Source of the DNA: Nitrospirae bacterium RIFCSPLOW2_12_42_9
GTDB taxonomy: Bacteria; Nitrospirota; 9FT-COMBO-42-15; HDB-SIOI813
Direction of reading: 5' to 3'
DNA: 5,273 nt
Assembly: GCA_001805205.1 (NCBI GenBank)
Contig: MHER01000059.1
Coordinates: 267-5,539, forward strand
The notes under the pieces were generated by a model that saw only the letters and a list, made by a program, of their open reading frames with translations, was not told the DNA's origin and did not search any database. Made by a program: the position numbers and the translations under genes. Below are positions 1-5,273 of this stretch, piece after piece; position 1 is the stretch's first letter, and each line of letters starts with the position of its first letter.

Positions 1-161
1 ATCGCGCGACAGCGCTTTCGCACTTCTTCCCGCCAGGCGGAAGACAGAGTAACTTCCAGTTCTGAGTCGAGGCTTTCGATGAGTTTTTCGGCTACGAAAG
101 CACGTGCTTGCGGCGAAAGAGAAAGGACTTCTGCTATTATCGTTTCTATGGTTGTTTTCAT
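1..161 (-). CDS. Antitoxin of the 'putative addiction module component' family (partial, 3' end beyond window)
   Basis: The minus strand reads from ATG at 161-159 to the left edge with no stop, giving 53 codons plus two bases. The product starts MKTTIETIIAEVLSLSPQAR and continues with an amphipathic stretch AFVAEKLIESLD (residues 21-32) and SAWREEVRKR (41-50). The 'E.L.L....RA.LAEKLIESLD' pattern, followed by an 'AW..E...R' segment, is the signature of the short antitoxins in Pfam PF09720/TIGR02574. These are usually about 70-80 residues and are encoded just before a RelE/ParE-type toxin, so about two thirds of the gene is here and any toxin gene would lie left of position 1. The family role is binding and neutralising the cognate toxin; that this copy does so is inference. 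There is no Shine-Dalgarno before the ATG, but a strong promoter sits immediately upstream. GC is about 50% by hand count, higher than the AT-rich spacer to its right, which fits an acquired gene. Confidence 0.77.
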   Translation of the reverse strand, partial: MKTTIETIIAEVLSLSPQARAFVAEKLIESLDSELEVTLSSAWREEVRKRCRA

Positions 162-167
162 AGGAGT

Positions 168-196
168 ATTATATACTGGTACTAAGTAGACGTCAA
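168..196 (-). promoter_or_regulatory. Sigma-70-type promoter of the antitoxin gene, leaderless geometry
   Basis: On the minus strand, TTGACG (complement of 191-196) and a perfect TATAAT (complement of 168-173) are separated by exactly 17 bases. Only six bases (ACTCCT) lie between the -10 box and the ATG, so a normal start point would fall on or within a base or so of the A of ATG, giving a leaderless mRNA. AGTA/TACT half-sites lie in and around the promoter (plus-strand AGTA at 165 and 185, TACT at 174 and 180), and AGTAT-TAT-ATACT at 165-177 is a perfect inverted repeat over the -10 box. That is a plausible autoregulatory operator, but this is inference. Confidence 0.62.
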
Positions 197-203
197 TATG
201 TTG

Positions 204-230
204 TGGTAATTTTTTTATGGTAATTTTTAA
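204..230 (+). repeat. Short tandem near-duplication, AT-rich
   Basis: TGGTAATTTTTTTA (204-217) is followed directly by TGGTAATTTTTAA (218-230). The two units differ only in the length of the T-run and the final A. It looks like a slippage or small duplication product in the spacer between the divergent antitoxin and rnj genes. The T-runs do not follow a stem, so this is not an intrinsic terminator. No function is apparent. Confidence 0.45.
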
Positions 231-290
231 TAAGCTAATCACATTAGCAGTGAGTCCATACGATATTTGTGTGAAGAACTTAATTGAAGC

Positions 291-312
291 TCCCTGCAGC
301 AAGCTGCAGGGA
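291..312. repeat. Perfect palindromic hairpin, probably part of a dispersed intergenic repeat
   Basis: TCCCTGCAGC (291-300) and GCTGCAGGGA (303-312) are perfect reverse complements around AA. In practice this gives a stem of about eight or nine pairs with a small loop. No T-run follows on either strand, so it is not a rho-independent terminator. The surrounding words (GAAGCTCCC before it, and a GCGCTCGCTATGCATTTTC-like tail after it at 315-333) resemble, from memory, repeats scattered through environmental bacterial genomes near mobile elements; only a genome-wide search can establish that. Being palindromic it is readable on both strands, which explains the open frame that crosses it. Confidence 0.55.
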
Positions 313-323
313 TTGCGCTCGCT

Positions 324-434
324 ATGCATTTTCAACAGAAACAATATTTCCTGGTACAAATTTGCGGCTGGTTTACGAATTGGTATCATAACAAATTCCA
401 CGAGGTCAGGAGGTCTCAGATTGAATTTGTCTGA
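324..434 (+). pseudogene. Possible relic of an IS3-type transposase C-terminus
   Basis: In the frame from ATG 324 to TGA 432-434 the translation is 36 residues and ends ICGWFTNWYHNKFHEVRRSQ followed by IEFV. The end of many IS3-family DDE transposases reads roughly 'FV.WYN..HRHS.I.FVTP'. The segment WFTNWYHNKFH..RRSQIEFV can be laid over that with a two- or three-residue insertion and a stop where TP would come. Nothing upstream in this frame looks like the DDE core: the frame is closed by a TGA at 285-287, and the preceding bases are the hairpin repeat. If the match is real this is a degraded scrap of 100-odd bases left by an old insertion or deletion. The alternative is chance similarity in a non-coding spacer. 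It overlaps the candidate rnj promoter and leader. Confidence 0.33.
362..389 (+). promoter_or_regulatory. Candidate extended -10 promoter for the rnj-ftsK-lolA operon
   Basis: TTGCGG (362-367) and TATCAT (384-389, five of six matches to TATAAT) are separated by 16 bases. TG at 381-382 sits one base upstream of the -10 box, forming an extended -10 element. The expected start point is near 396, giving a leader of roughly 65 bases before the rnj ATG that contains an AGGAGG at 408-413. Only the -10 part is a good match. A competing candidate lies at 427-454. Confidence 0.32.
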
Positions 435-468
435 GGAAAGTGTTAGATTAATATGCACATATGGATGA
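408..468 (+). other. Possible leader ORF with strong Shine-Dalgarno, overlapping the rnj start
   Basis: AGGAGG at 408-413 is the best Shine-Dalgarno in the spacer, yet it is far too distant to serve the rnj ATG at 461. Seven bases after it a TTG (421-423) opens a frame of 15 codons (MNLSEESVRLICTYG if initiated) that stops at TGA 466-468, inside the rnj start region ATGGATGA. Such an overlap would let ribosomes terminating on the leader frame re-initiate at rnj. A small inverted repeat, CTCAGA (415-420) with TCTGAG (430-435), would put the TTG in its loop. The geometry is seen directly; translation and coupling are inference. Confidence 0.22.
427..454 (+). promoter_or_regulatory. Alternative rnj promoter with leaderless spacing
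   Basis: TTGTCT (427-432) and TAATAT (449-454) are 16 bases apart. The -10-like box ends six bases before the rnj ATG at 461, the same spacing seen at the antitoxin gene. Each box matches consensus at only four of six positions in an AT-rich stretch, so chance is a serious possibility. It would, however, explain why rnj has no Shine-Dalgarno at normal distance. Confidence 0.15.
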
Positions 469-2119
469 TTCCCTCCTGATTATACCCCTCGGTGGTGCCG
501 GCGAAATCGGTCTCAATATGACCGTTTATCAATCCGGTGATGATATTATCGTTGTTGATGCCGGTTTAATGTTCCCGGAAGAAGAGATGCTCGGTGTTGA
601 TGTTGTTATACCGGATATTACATATCTTACAGAGAACCGGGAAAAGGTACTGGGCATATTTATCACACACGGACATGAGGACCATATTGGCGCCCTGCCT
701 TACCTGCTGAAAGAGATAAACATACCTGTTTATGGTACTCCGCTTACCCTCGGATTAATCTCAGAAAAGCTCAAAGAGCATGAGATATATGATAAAAGTA
801 TACTTATACCTGTAAGACCGAGGGATGTTATTAATATCGGGACATTTTCTGTTGAATGCATCAGGATAACGCATAGTATTGTGGATGGAATTGCACTCGG
901 CATAACTGCTCCTGCGGGCCGTATTATTCATACAGGGGATTTCAAGATTGATCAGACACCGGTAGACGGAGAGTTGATGGACCTCCATAGGTTTGGTGAT
1001 TACGGAGATATGGGAACACTTGTACTGTTGTCTGATAGTACAAACGTTGAGAAGGAGGGATATTCTCTTTCCGAACGGGAGGTCGGCAGGGCCTTTGAGG
1101 AGATATTTTTAACTTCAAAAAAGAGGATTATTATAGCGACCTTTGCCTCGAACATACACAGGATACAACAGGTCATAGATGTTGCTTCTAAATTTGAGAG
1201 AAAGGTTGTTTTAAACGGAAAGAGTATAATTAATAACTCAAGAATCGCTGTGGAACTGGGATACCTGAGATATCCTCCAACTGTAATGGCAACAATGGAT
1301 GACCTGTATACATTGCCTGATGATAAGATTGTAATAGTAACCACAGGCAGTCAGGGAGAGCCAATGTCATCTCTATCACGGATGGCAATGGATGATCACA
1401 AGCAGATAAAGGTCAAAGAGGGTGACACAGTTATCCTATCTTCGAGGTTCATTCCGGGTAATGAACGTGCTATCGGGAGGGTGATTAACCACTTGTTTCG
1501 CAGGGGTGCAAATGTATTCTATGAGCAGGTATCTGATATACATGTGTCAGGACATGCCTGCCGCGAAGAACAGAAGATGATGATCAACCTTGTAAGACCA
1601 AAATACTTTATCCCTATACATGGGGAGTACAGGCATCTTGTATATCATGCACGATTAGCAGAAGGCCTTAATATCCCAAAGGAGAATATCTTTATTCTTG
1701 AAAATGGCGATGTTGCCAAATTTACAAATGAAGGCGGGGTCAAAGAGAAGAAGGTAGCTTCAGGAAGGGTCTTTGTAGATGGAAAGAGCATAGGGGATGT
1801 GGGCAGTATAGTCTTAAGGGACCGCCAGCATCTTGGAATGGATGGTGTGATTATAGTGTTATTAGGATTAGAAAAGAGCACCTCAAAGATAATAGTGGGA
1901 CCGGAGATTATATCCCGCGGATTTATCTATGAAGAAGAGGCAAAGGATATAATGGAGGAATTAAAGAAGATTGTCCTCACTGTGCTTGAGGAGATGGACC
2001 AGGAGGTCAAGCAGGAATGGATATTAGTCAAAGAGCGGGTAACCGGCTCTCTTAAGAGATACATTAAAAAGAGGATGGAGAGGAGGCCCATGATCATACC
2101 TGTAATCATTGAGGTATAA
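461..2119 (+). CDS. rnj: Ribonuclease J (metallo-beta-lactamase/beta-CASP RNase)
   Basis: RNase J is a cytoplasmic zinc-dependent enzyme with 5'-to-3' exonuclease and endonuclease activity, acting in mRNA turnover and in rRNA and other RNA maturation. The 552 residues match the usual length (B. subtilis RNase J1 is about 555). The N-terminus has the family start IIPLGGAGEIGLN (7-19). The metal site is HGHEDH (70-75), His138 in THS, Asp160 in HTGD (157-160) and His387 in PIHGEY (385-390). The beta-CASP insert, roughly 205-355, carries FASNIHR (228-234) and GSQGEP (296-301). The phosphate-binding HxSGH is HVSGH (361-365). The C-terminal domain (about 450-552) ends in the typical RRPMIIPVIIEV. 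All catalytic residues are present. ATG 461 is chosen because an in-frame TAA lies at 449-451 and the protein aligns with the family from its first residues. No Shine-Dalgarno sits at normal distance (GAGGAAAG at 433-440 is 20 bases away). It is the first gene of the operon, nine bases before ftsK. Confidence 0.97.
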   Translation: MDDSLLIIPLGGAGEIGLNMTVYQSGDDIIVVDAGLMFPEEEMLGVDVVIPDITYLTENREKVLGIFITHGHEDHIGALPYLLKEINIPVYGTPLTLGLISEKLKEHEIYDKSILIPVRPRDVINIGTFSVECIRITHSIVDGIALGITAPAGRIIHTGDFKIDQTPVDGELMDLHRFGDYGDMGTLVLLSDSTNVEKEGYSLSEREVGRAFEEIFLTSKKRIIIATFASNIHRIQQVIDVASKFERKVVLNGKSIINNSRIAVELGYLRYPPTVMATMDDLYTLPDDKIVIVTTGSQGEPMSSLSRMAMDDHKQIKVKEGDTVILSSRFIPGNERAIGRVINHLFRRGANVFYEQVSDIHVSGHACREEQKMMINLVRPKYFIPIHGEYRHLVYHARLAEGLNIPKENIFILENGDVAKFTNEGGVKEKKVASGRVFVDGKSIGDVGSIVLRDRQHLGMDGVIIVLLGLEKSTSKIIVGPEIISRGFIYEEEAKDIMEELKKIVLTVLEEMDQEVKQEWILVKERVTGSLKRYIKKRMERRPMIIPVIIEV

Positions 2120-2128
2120 TATTCAATT

Positions 2129-4309
2129 ATGAATAAAAGAAAGAAAGAAGTAAAGAAGGGTTGGACCGGAGAGATCAGAGGGCTTGTCTATATAGCCATA
2201 TCTCTAATTCTATTTGCAAGTCTTATAACATACAGCCCTGATGATCCTTCTCTTAACTCTGTATCAACTAAACCGGTTATAAATAACGTAGTGGGACTTC
2301 TTGGTTCGTATCTGTCTGATATCCTTTTCTCATTGTTTGGCAGTGCTGCGTATCTCTTTTCAATTGTTTTATTATTTACAGGCTGGAAGAGGTTGAAAGG
2401 TGAGGAAAACCCCCTGAATCCAATCAGGATTATTGGCTTCATCTTGCTCTTTTTAGCCATCCCAACCTTTTTACAAATACACTTTGAACGCATATTTGTA
2501 TCCATAAACGGGGGCATACCTGCCGGTGGACTCTTAGGGAGTATATTATCTTCCGCATTATTTGGATGTTGTGCGGTATTTGGTACGCATGTAATAACCT
2601 TTACATTAGTTTTAATCTCCATTGTCCTTGCTACAGGGGTTGCCCCTCACCGCATGGCCAATTCCATTTGGGATGGGCTCAACAAGATATTTTCATTTAT
2701 AAAGGGAGTAATATTATGGAAGAGAAATAAAAAAGAATATGTCATGGAAGCATATAATGATGAAGATGAAGATATAGCTTCTGAACAACTGATTGAGGCA
2801 AATCCTTTATCAATACCTTCTATTGTTGATCAACCAAGGATTGTAGAAAAGATATCTTCTGAAAAGATCCCGCCGCATCAGGAGCACTTTGAGTTTATGG
2901 ATATTACTCCTGATGGGACGTATAAGCTTCCTCCACTGGCTATATTAAGTGACCCTCCCCCGGCCACAAGTAATGTAAATAAAGAAGACCTTTTGATGAA
3001 CTCCAATATACTTGAAAAGAAACTACTCGACTTTGGTATTGATGGTCAGATAGTGCAGGTCCATCCAGGGCCTGTAATAACTATGTATGAGTTTGAACCG
3101 GCCCCTGGTGTTAAATTATCGAAGATAGTAAATCTTTCAGATGATCTCGCATTAGCCATGAAATCCGGGAGTGTACGGATAGTGGCTCCAATACCCGGTA
3201 GATCTACAGTGGGGTTAGAAGTGCCGAATAATGAGAGGGAAGATGTATATTTAAAAGAGATTATATCATCAGAGGCTTTCAGATCCGCTAAGTCGAAGCT
3301 CACCCTCGCACTCGGCAGGGATATCTCAGGAAATCCAGTGGTTGCTGATCTGACGAAGATGCCTCACCTGTTAGTAGCAGGCGCTACCGGTTCCGGTAAG
3401 AGTGTAGCACTTAACAGCATGATCTCAAGTTTACTCTTTAATGCCGCACCTTCCGACCTCAAGATGGTTATGATAGATCCAAAGATCTTGGAACTATCGA
3501 CTTATGAGGGTGCCCCGCACCTTCTGACACCTGTCATAACACAGCCTAAAGAGGCATCATGGGTTTTGCAGAAACTTGTGGAAGAGATGCAGAAGAGATA
3601 CCGTATCCTGGCTGAAAAGGGGGTCAGGAATATAGATGGATATAATAAGATAGTCGAGGCAGCAGATGCCCTTCCCTATATCGTTGTTATTATTGATGAG
3701 CTTGCAGATCTTATGATGACTGCACAACGAGAGGTAGAGGATTCCATAGCAAGGCTTGCCCAGATGGCACGGGCAGCGGGCATCCACCTGATTGTAGCAA
3801 CCCAGCGCCCCTCTGTTGATGTACTTACCGGTGTTATAAAGGCAAATTTCCCGGCACGGATATCTTTCAAGGTGTCTTCCAAGATTGACTCGAGGACCAT
3901 CCTCGATGCCAATGGTGCAGAGAATCTGCTGGATAAAGGGGATATGCTTTTCCTGCCGCCGGGTACATCTAAACTATCAAGGATACACGGCGCCTTCATA
4001 ACCGAGGCAGAGGTGAGGAAAGTGGTTGATTATATCAGGATGCAGGGTAGTCCTGATTACAGTTATAAGATTCAGCAATCTTCAGATGACAGCGAGGTGA
4101 ATGTTGAACGTGATGAGTATTACCAGCAGGCACTCGATTTAGTCCTTTCATCCGGGCAGGCATCCATATCACTTATACAGAGGAGGCTTCGTATCGGATT
4201 CAACCGGGCAGCACGTCTTGTGGAGTTGATGGAAGAGGATGGTTATGTTGGACCTGCGACAGGGGGGAAGCCCAGGGAGGTGATAAAGGGGAAGGATGTT
4301 CAATTTTGA
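2129..4309 (+). CDS. ftsK: DNA translocase FtsK/SpoIIIE
   Basis: FtsK is a septum-anchored hexameric ATPase that pumps double-stranded DNA during cell division and, in species with Xer recombination, triggers dimer resolution at dif. Of 726 residues, the first 175 or so are hydrophobic, with membrane segments near 18-36, 66-86, 99-117 and 150-171 (134-149 may be a further or re-entrant segment). A short acidic/polar linker runs from about 200 to 285, far shorter than the long linker of E. coli FtsK. The motor (about 290-640) has Walker A GATGSGKS (418-425), MIDPK (448-452), Walker B IVVIIDELADLM (518-529) and VATQRPSVDVLTGVIKANFP (557-576). A winged-helix gamma domain, about 660-720, reads ISLIQRRLRIGFNRAARLVE, the fold that reads polar KOPS sites. 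The gene appears intact. ATG 2129 follows rnj by nine bases; the nearest Shine-Dalgarno-like word, GAGGT (2111-2115), lies inside the end of rnj with 13 bases of spacing. The stop overlaps the lolA start. Confidence 0.97.
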   Translation: MNKRKKEVKKGWTGEIRGLVYIAISLILFASLITYSPDDPSLNSVSTKPVINNVVGLLGSYLSDILFSLFGSAAYLFSIVLLFTGWKRLKGEENPLNPIRIIGFILLFLAIPTFLQIHFERIFVSINGGIPAGGLLGSILSSALFGCCAVFGTHVITFTLVLISIVLATGVAPHRMANSIWDGLNKIFSFIKGVILWKRNKKEYVMEAYNDEDEDIASEQLIEANPLSIPSIVDQPRIVEKISSEKIPPHQEHFEFMDITPDGTYKLPPLAILSDPPPATSNVNKEDLLMNSNILEKKLLDFGIDGQIVQVHPGPVITMYEFEPAPGVKLSKIVNLSDDLALAMKSGSVRIVAPIPGRSTVGLEVPNNEREDVYLKEIISSEAFRSAKSKLTLALGRDISGNPVVADLTKMPHLLVAGATGSGKSVALNSMISSLLFNAAPSDLKMVMIDPKILELSTYEGAPHLLTPVITQPKEASWVLQKLVEEMQKRYRILAEKGVRNIDGYNKIVEAADALPYIVVIIDELADLMMTAQREVEDSIARLAQMARAAGIHLIVATQRPSVDVLTGVIKANFPARISFKVSSKIDSRTILDANGAENLLDKGDMLFLPPGTSKLSRIHGAFITEAEVRKVVDYIRMQGSPDYSYKIQQSSDDSEVNVERDEYYQQALDLVLSSGQASISLIQRRLRIGFNRAARLVELMEEDGYVGPATGGKPREVIKGKDVQF
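4291..4308 (+). promoter_or_regulatory. Ribosome binding site and TTG start of lolA
   Basis: GAAGGA (4291-4296) lies nine bases before TTG (4306-4308). No ATG or GTG in the lolA frame lies close upstream, and starting at TTG gives a clean signal peptide. The nearby ATG at 4296-4298 is in another frame. TTGA at 4306-4309 is both the lolA start and the ftsK TGA stop, a coupling-type overlap. Confidence 0.6.
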
Positions 4310-4947
4310 AGATAAGATTAGGAATACTCATCTCTTTATTTCTATTAATAACCTTTCCATATGAAGGACACAGCAAGGCCGGCCCTGATGAAGTAATAAC
4401 CAGATTAAAATCAACATACAGTAATGTAAAAGATCTTACTGCTGATTTTACACAGAAAAGCATTATTAAAGGGTTTGGCGAGAAGGTCTATAAAGGCCGG
4501 ATGTATCTGAAAAAACCCAAAATGGTAAGATGGGATTATTCAAATCCTGCAAAACAGAATATTTTTATCAAAGATGAGAAGGTCATTCTTTATATGCCTG
4601 AGGAGAAGCAGGCAATTGTTCAAAACCTGACAAACCACCCGGATGCTGAACCTGCCATGGGATTATTATCAAATATTGAGACATGGGAGGAACAATTTAC
4701 AGTGACCGGAGGAGATGTCATTGGAAATGTTATTAACCTGACACTCCTTCCAAAATCAATGTTACTTTTTGACAAGGCACTGGTTGAGGTTGACAAAGAG
4801 ACATTCTATATAAGTAAACTTACTCTTTTTGAAAAGAGCGGTAACATGGTCTCTTTTAATTTTTCAGGTATAAAAACCAACAGCAGTCTCAGGGATAAGT
4901 TGTTTGATTTCAGGATACCAAAAGGTGTTGAGGTACTTGAGTATTAA
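4306..4947 (+). CDS. lolA: Outer-membrane lipoprotein carrier protein LolA
   Basis: LolA is the periplasmic chaperone that takes lipoproteins from the inner-membrane LolCDE exporter and hands them to the outer membrane (to LolB where present). The 213-residue product begins with a signal peptide: KIR, then a hydrophobic core LGILISLFLLITFPY (5-19), with cleavage likely near HSKA (22-25). The mature part has family features: a first helix with LKSTYSNVKDLTADFTQ (34-50), then GRMYLKKPKMVRWDY (64-78), IFIKDEKVILYMPEEKQAIV (86-105) and a C-terminal DFRIPKGVEVLEY (201-213). These correspond to the usual 'ADF.Q', 'G.l.lkkP..mRWdY' and 'dg..l..Y.P...q' blocks of the barrel-like fold. Length is normal. 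It starts with TTG and overlaps the ftsK stop by four bases, so translation is probably coupled. No LolB or LolCDE gene is visible here. Confident on family; substrate range cannot be told. Confidence 0.93.
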   Translation: MKIRLGILISLFLLITFPYEGHSKAGPDEVITRLKSTYSNVKDLTADFTQKSIIKGFGEKVYKGRMYLKKPKMVRWDYSNPAKQNIFIKDEKVILYMPEEKQAIVQNLTNHPDAEPAMGLLSNIETWEEQFTVTGGDVIGNVINLTLLPKSMLLFDKALVEVDKETFYISKLTLFEKSGNMVSFNFSGIKTNSSLRDKLFDFRIPKGVEVLEY

Positions 4948-4965
4948 AGTAAATAACAAATTCAT

Positions 4966-5001
4966 AGGTCAGGGAATAGAAGGTCAGGCTTCCAGCCTGA
5001 C
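4966..5001. repeat. Intergenic hairpin repeat between lolA and the ABC gene
   Basis: GTCAGGCT (4983-4990) and AGCCTGAC (4994-5001) form a perfect eight-pair stem around TCC. The word AGGTCAGG occurs at 4966-4973 and again 15 bases on at 4981-4988, so the left arm is preceded by a partial direct copy. The stem is followed by CAAAATATTG, not a T-run, and the other strand has no T-run after the stem either, so a rho-independent terminator is unlikely. 'CAGGCTTCCAGCCTG' elements are, from memory, seen as dispersed repeats in several environmental bacterial genomes; copy number in this genome is unknown. The rest of 4948-5036 shows nothing else I can support. Confidence 0.55.
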
Positions 5002-5036
5002 AAAATATTGCTATTGTCTATCGCATTTTAAAAACA

Positions 5037-5273
5037 ATGATCATAGCTGAGGATATCAGGAAAGAATTCAGGTTAAAGGGGGGTGCTGTTGTAGAGGCAG
5101 TTAAGGGTGTATCCTTCCATGTTAAACAGGGTGAGATATTTGGTTTTTTAGGGCCGAATGGTGCAGGTAAGACGACAACAATTAATATTCTCTGTACACT
5201 CCTGCGACCTACAAGCGGCAGGGCAATATTAAATGGTCATGATGTGGTAAAACAACCTCATGTGGTGAGGAGC
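5037..5273 (+). CDS. ABC transporter ATP-binding protein, drug-export (DrrA-like) type (partial, 5' end only)
   Basis: The reading frame stays open for 79 codons from ATG 5037 to the right edge. It begins MIIAEDIRKEF and continues AVKGVSFHVKQGEIFGFLGP (21-40), with Walker A GPNGAGKTT (39-47) and then TLLRPTSG (54-61) and LNGHDVVKQP (65-74). This is the N-terminal third of the nucleotide-binding subunit of an ABC-2-type exporter. The 'GEIFGFLGPNGAGKTTTI..L.TLLRPTSG...NGHDV' wording is closest to the daunorubicin-resistance/polyketide-export ATPase group. Walker B and the LSGGQ signature lie beyond the window. It would power export through a partner membrane protein, probably encoded next; the substrate cannot be inferred. 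The in-frame TGA at 4998-5000 and the absence of any upstream ATG/GTG/TTG in frame support this start, although no clear Shine-Dalgarno precedes it. It lies 89 bases after lolA across a hairpin repeat, so membership of the operon is uncertain. Confidence 0.93.
   Translation, partial: MIIAEDIRKEFRLKGGAVVEAVKGVSFHVKQGEIFGFLGPNGAGKTTTINILCTLLRPTSGRAILNGHDVVKQPHVVRS

Noticed and set aside
291..312. Intrinsic terminator for the antitoxin or another gene
   Set aside because: The stem is good but neither strand has a T-run after it, and no gene ends here.
217..468. Plus-strand open frame of 83 codons upstream of rnj
   Set aside because: It runs through an AT-rich tandem duplication and a palindromic repeat, has no recognisable domain and no Shine-Dalgarno before its ATG. 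Only its last 15 codons, which follow an AGGAGG, are kept as a low-confidence leader frame.
421..520. Idea that MNLSEESVRLI in the other frame is the true RNase J N-terminus joined by a frameshift
   Set aside because: EESVRLI resembles DDSLLII, but the 461 start already gives a full-length, family-like N-terminus, so no frameshift is needed.
1000..1344. Minus-strand open frame of 114 codons inside rnj
   Set aside because: It is antisense to the strongly conserved beta-CASP part of RNase J and has no domain or initiation signal; a shadow of the real gene.
2188..2622. Minus-strand open frame of 144 codons inside ftsK
   Set aside because: It is antisense to the membrane domain of FtsK, whose plus-strand frame is uninterrupted and clearly coding.
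3676..3999. Minus-strand open frame of 107 codons inside ftsK
   Set aside because: It is opposite the Walker B to QRPS motor region; composition is what the complement of FtsK codons gives.
4983..5010. Rho-independent terminator after lolA
   Set aside because: The stem is followed by CAAAATATTG rather than a run of T.
5008..5036. Promoter for the ABC gene
   Set aside because: TTGCTA or TTGTCT could serve as a -35 box, but no acceptable -10 box lies 16-18 bases downstream before the ATG.

Overview
The window looks like a chromosomal segment from a diderm (Gram-negative-type) bacterium of moderate to low GC. The diderm assignment rests on a periplasmic lipoprotein carrier (LolA), which only makes sense with an outer membrane. 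RNase J next to FtsK and LolA in one co-directional run would fit Nitrospirota or Desulfobacterota-like lineages. That is an impression from gene content and protein style, not a measured placement.

Layout. Positions 1-161 (minus strand) hold the 5' part of a small antitoxin-like gene that runs off the left edge. It has a near-consensus promoter at 168-196, placed so that the transcript would be almost leaderless. Positions 162-460 form a non-coding, AT-rich patch that looks like a scar. It contains a short tandem near-duplication (204-230), a perfect palindromic hairpin (291-312), a possible relic of a transposase C-terminus (324-434), and the likely control region of the next gene. Positions 461-4947 are the core: rnj (ribonuclease J), ftsK (DNA translocase) and lolA (lipoprotein chaperone), all on the plus strand, separated by 9 bases and by a 4-base overlap, so almost certainly an operon. 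Positions 4948-5036 hold a second hairpin repeat. From 5037 to the right edge is the start of an ABC-transporter ATPase of the drug-export (DrrA-like) type.

How the genes relate. The three operon genes are housekeeping and do not share a pathway: RNA decay and maturation, chromosome segregation at the septum, and delivery of lipoproteins to the outer membrane. All bear on growth and envelope or division maintenance. The antitoxin fragment and the scar to its right are accessory material upstream of the operon.

Novelty. I see no undescribed multi-gene system here. The points most worth a second look are the leaderless-type antitoxin promoter with repeated AGTA/TACT half-sites, the composite rnj leader (two candidate promoters, a strong Shine-Dalgarno and a 15-codon upstream frame overlapping the rnj start), the transposase relic, and two unrelated intergenic hairpins that resemble dispersed repeats.
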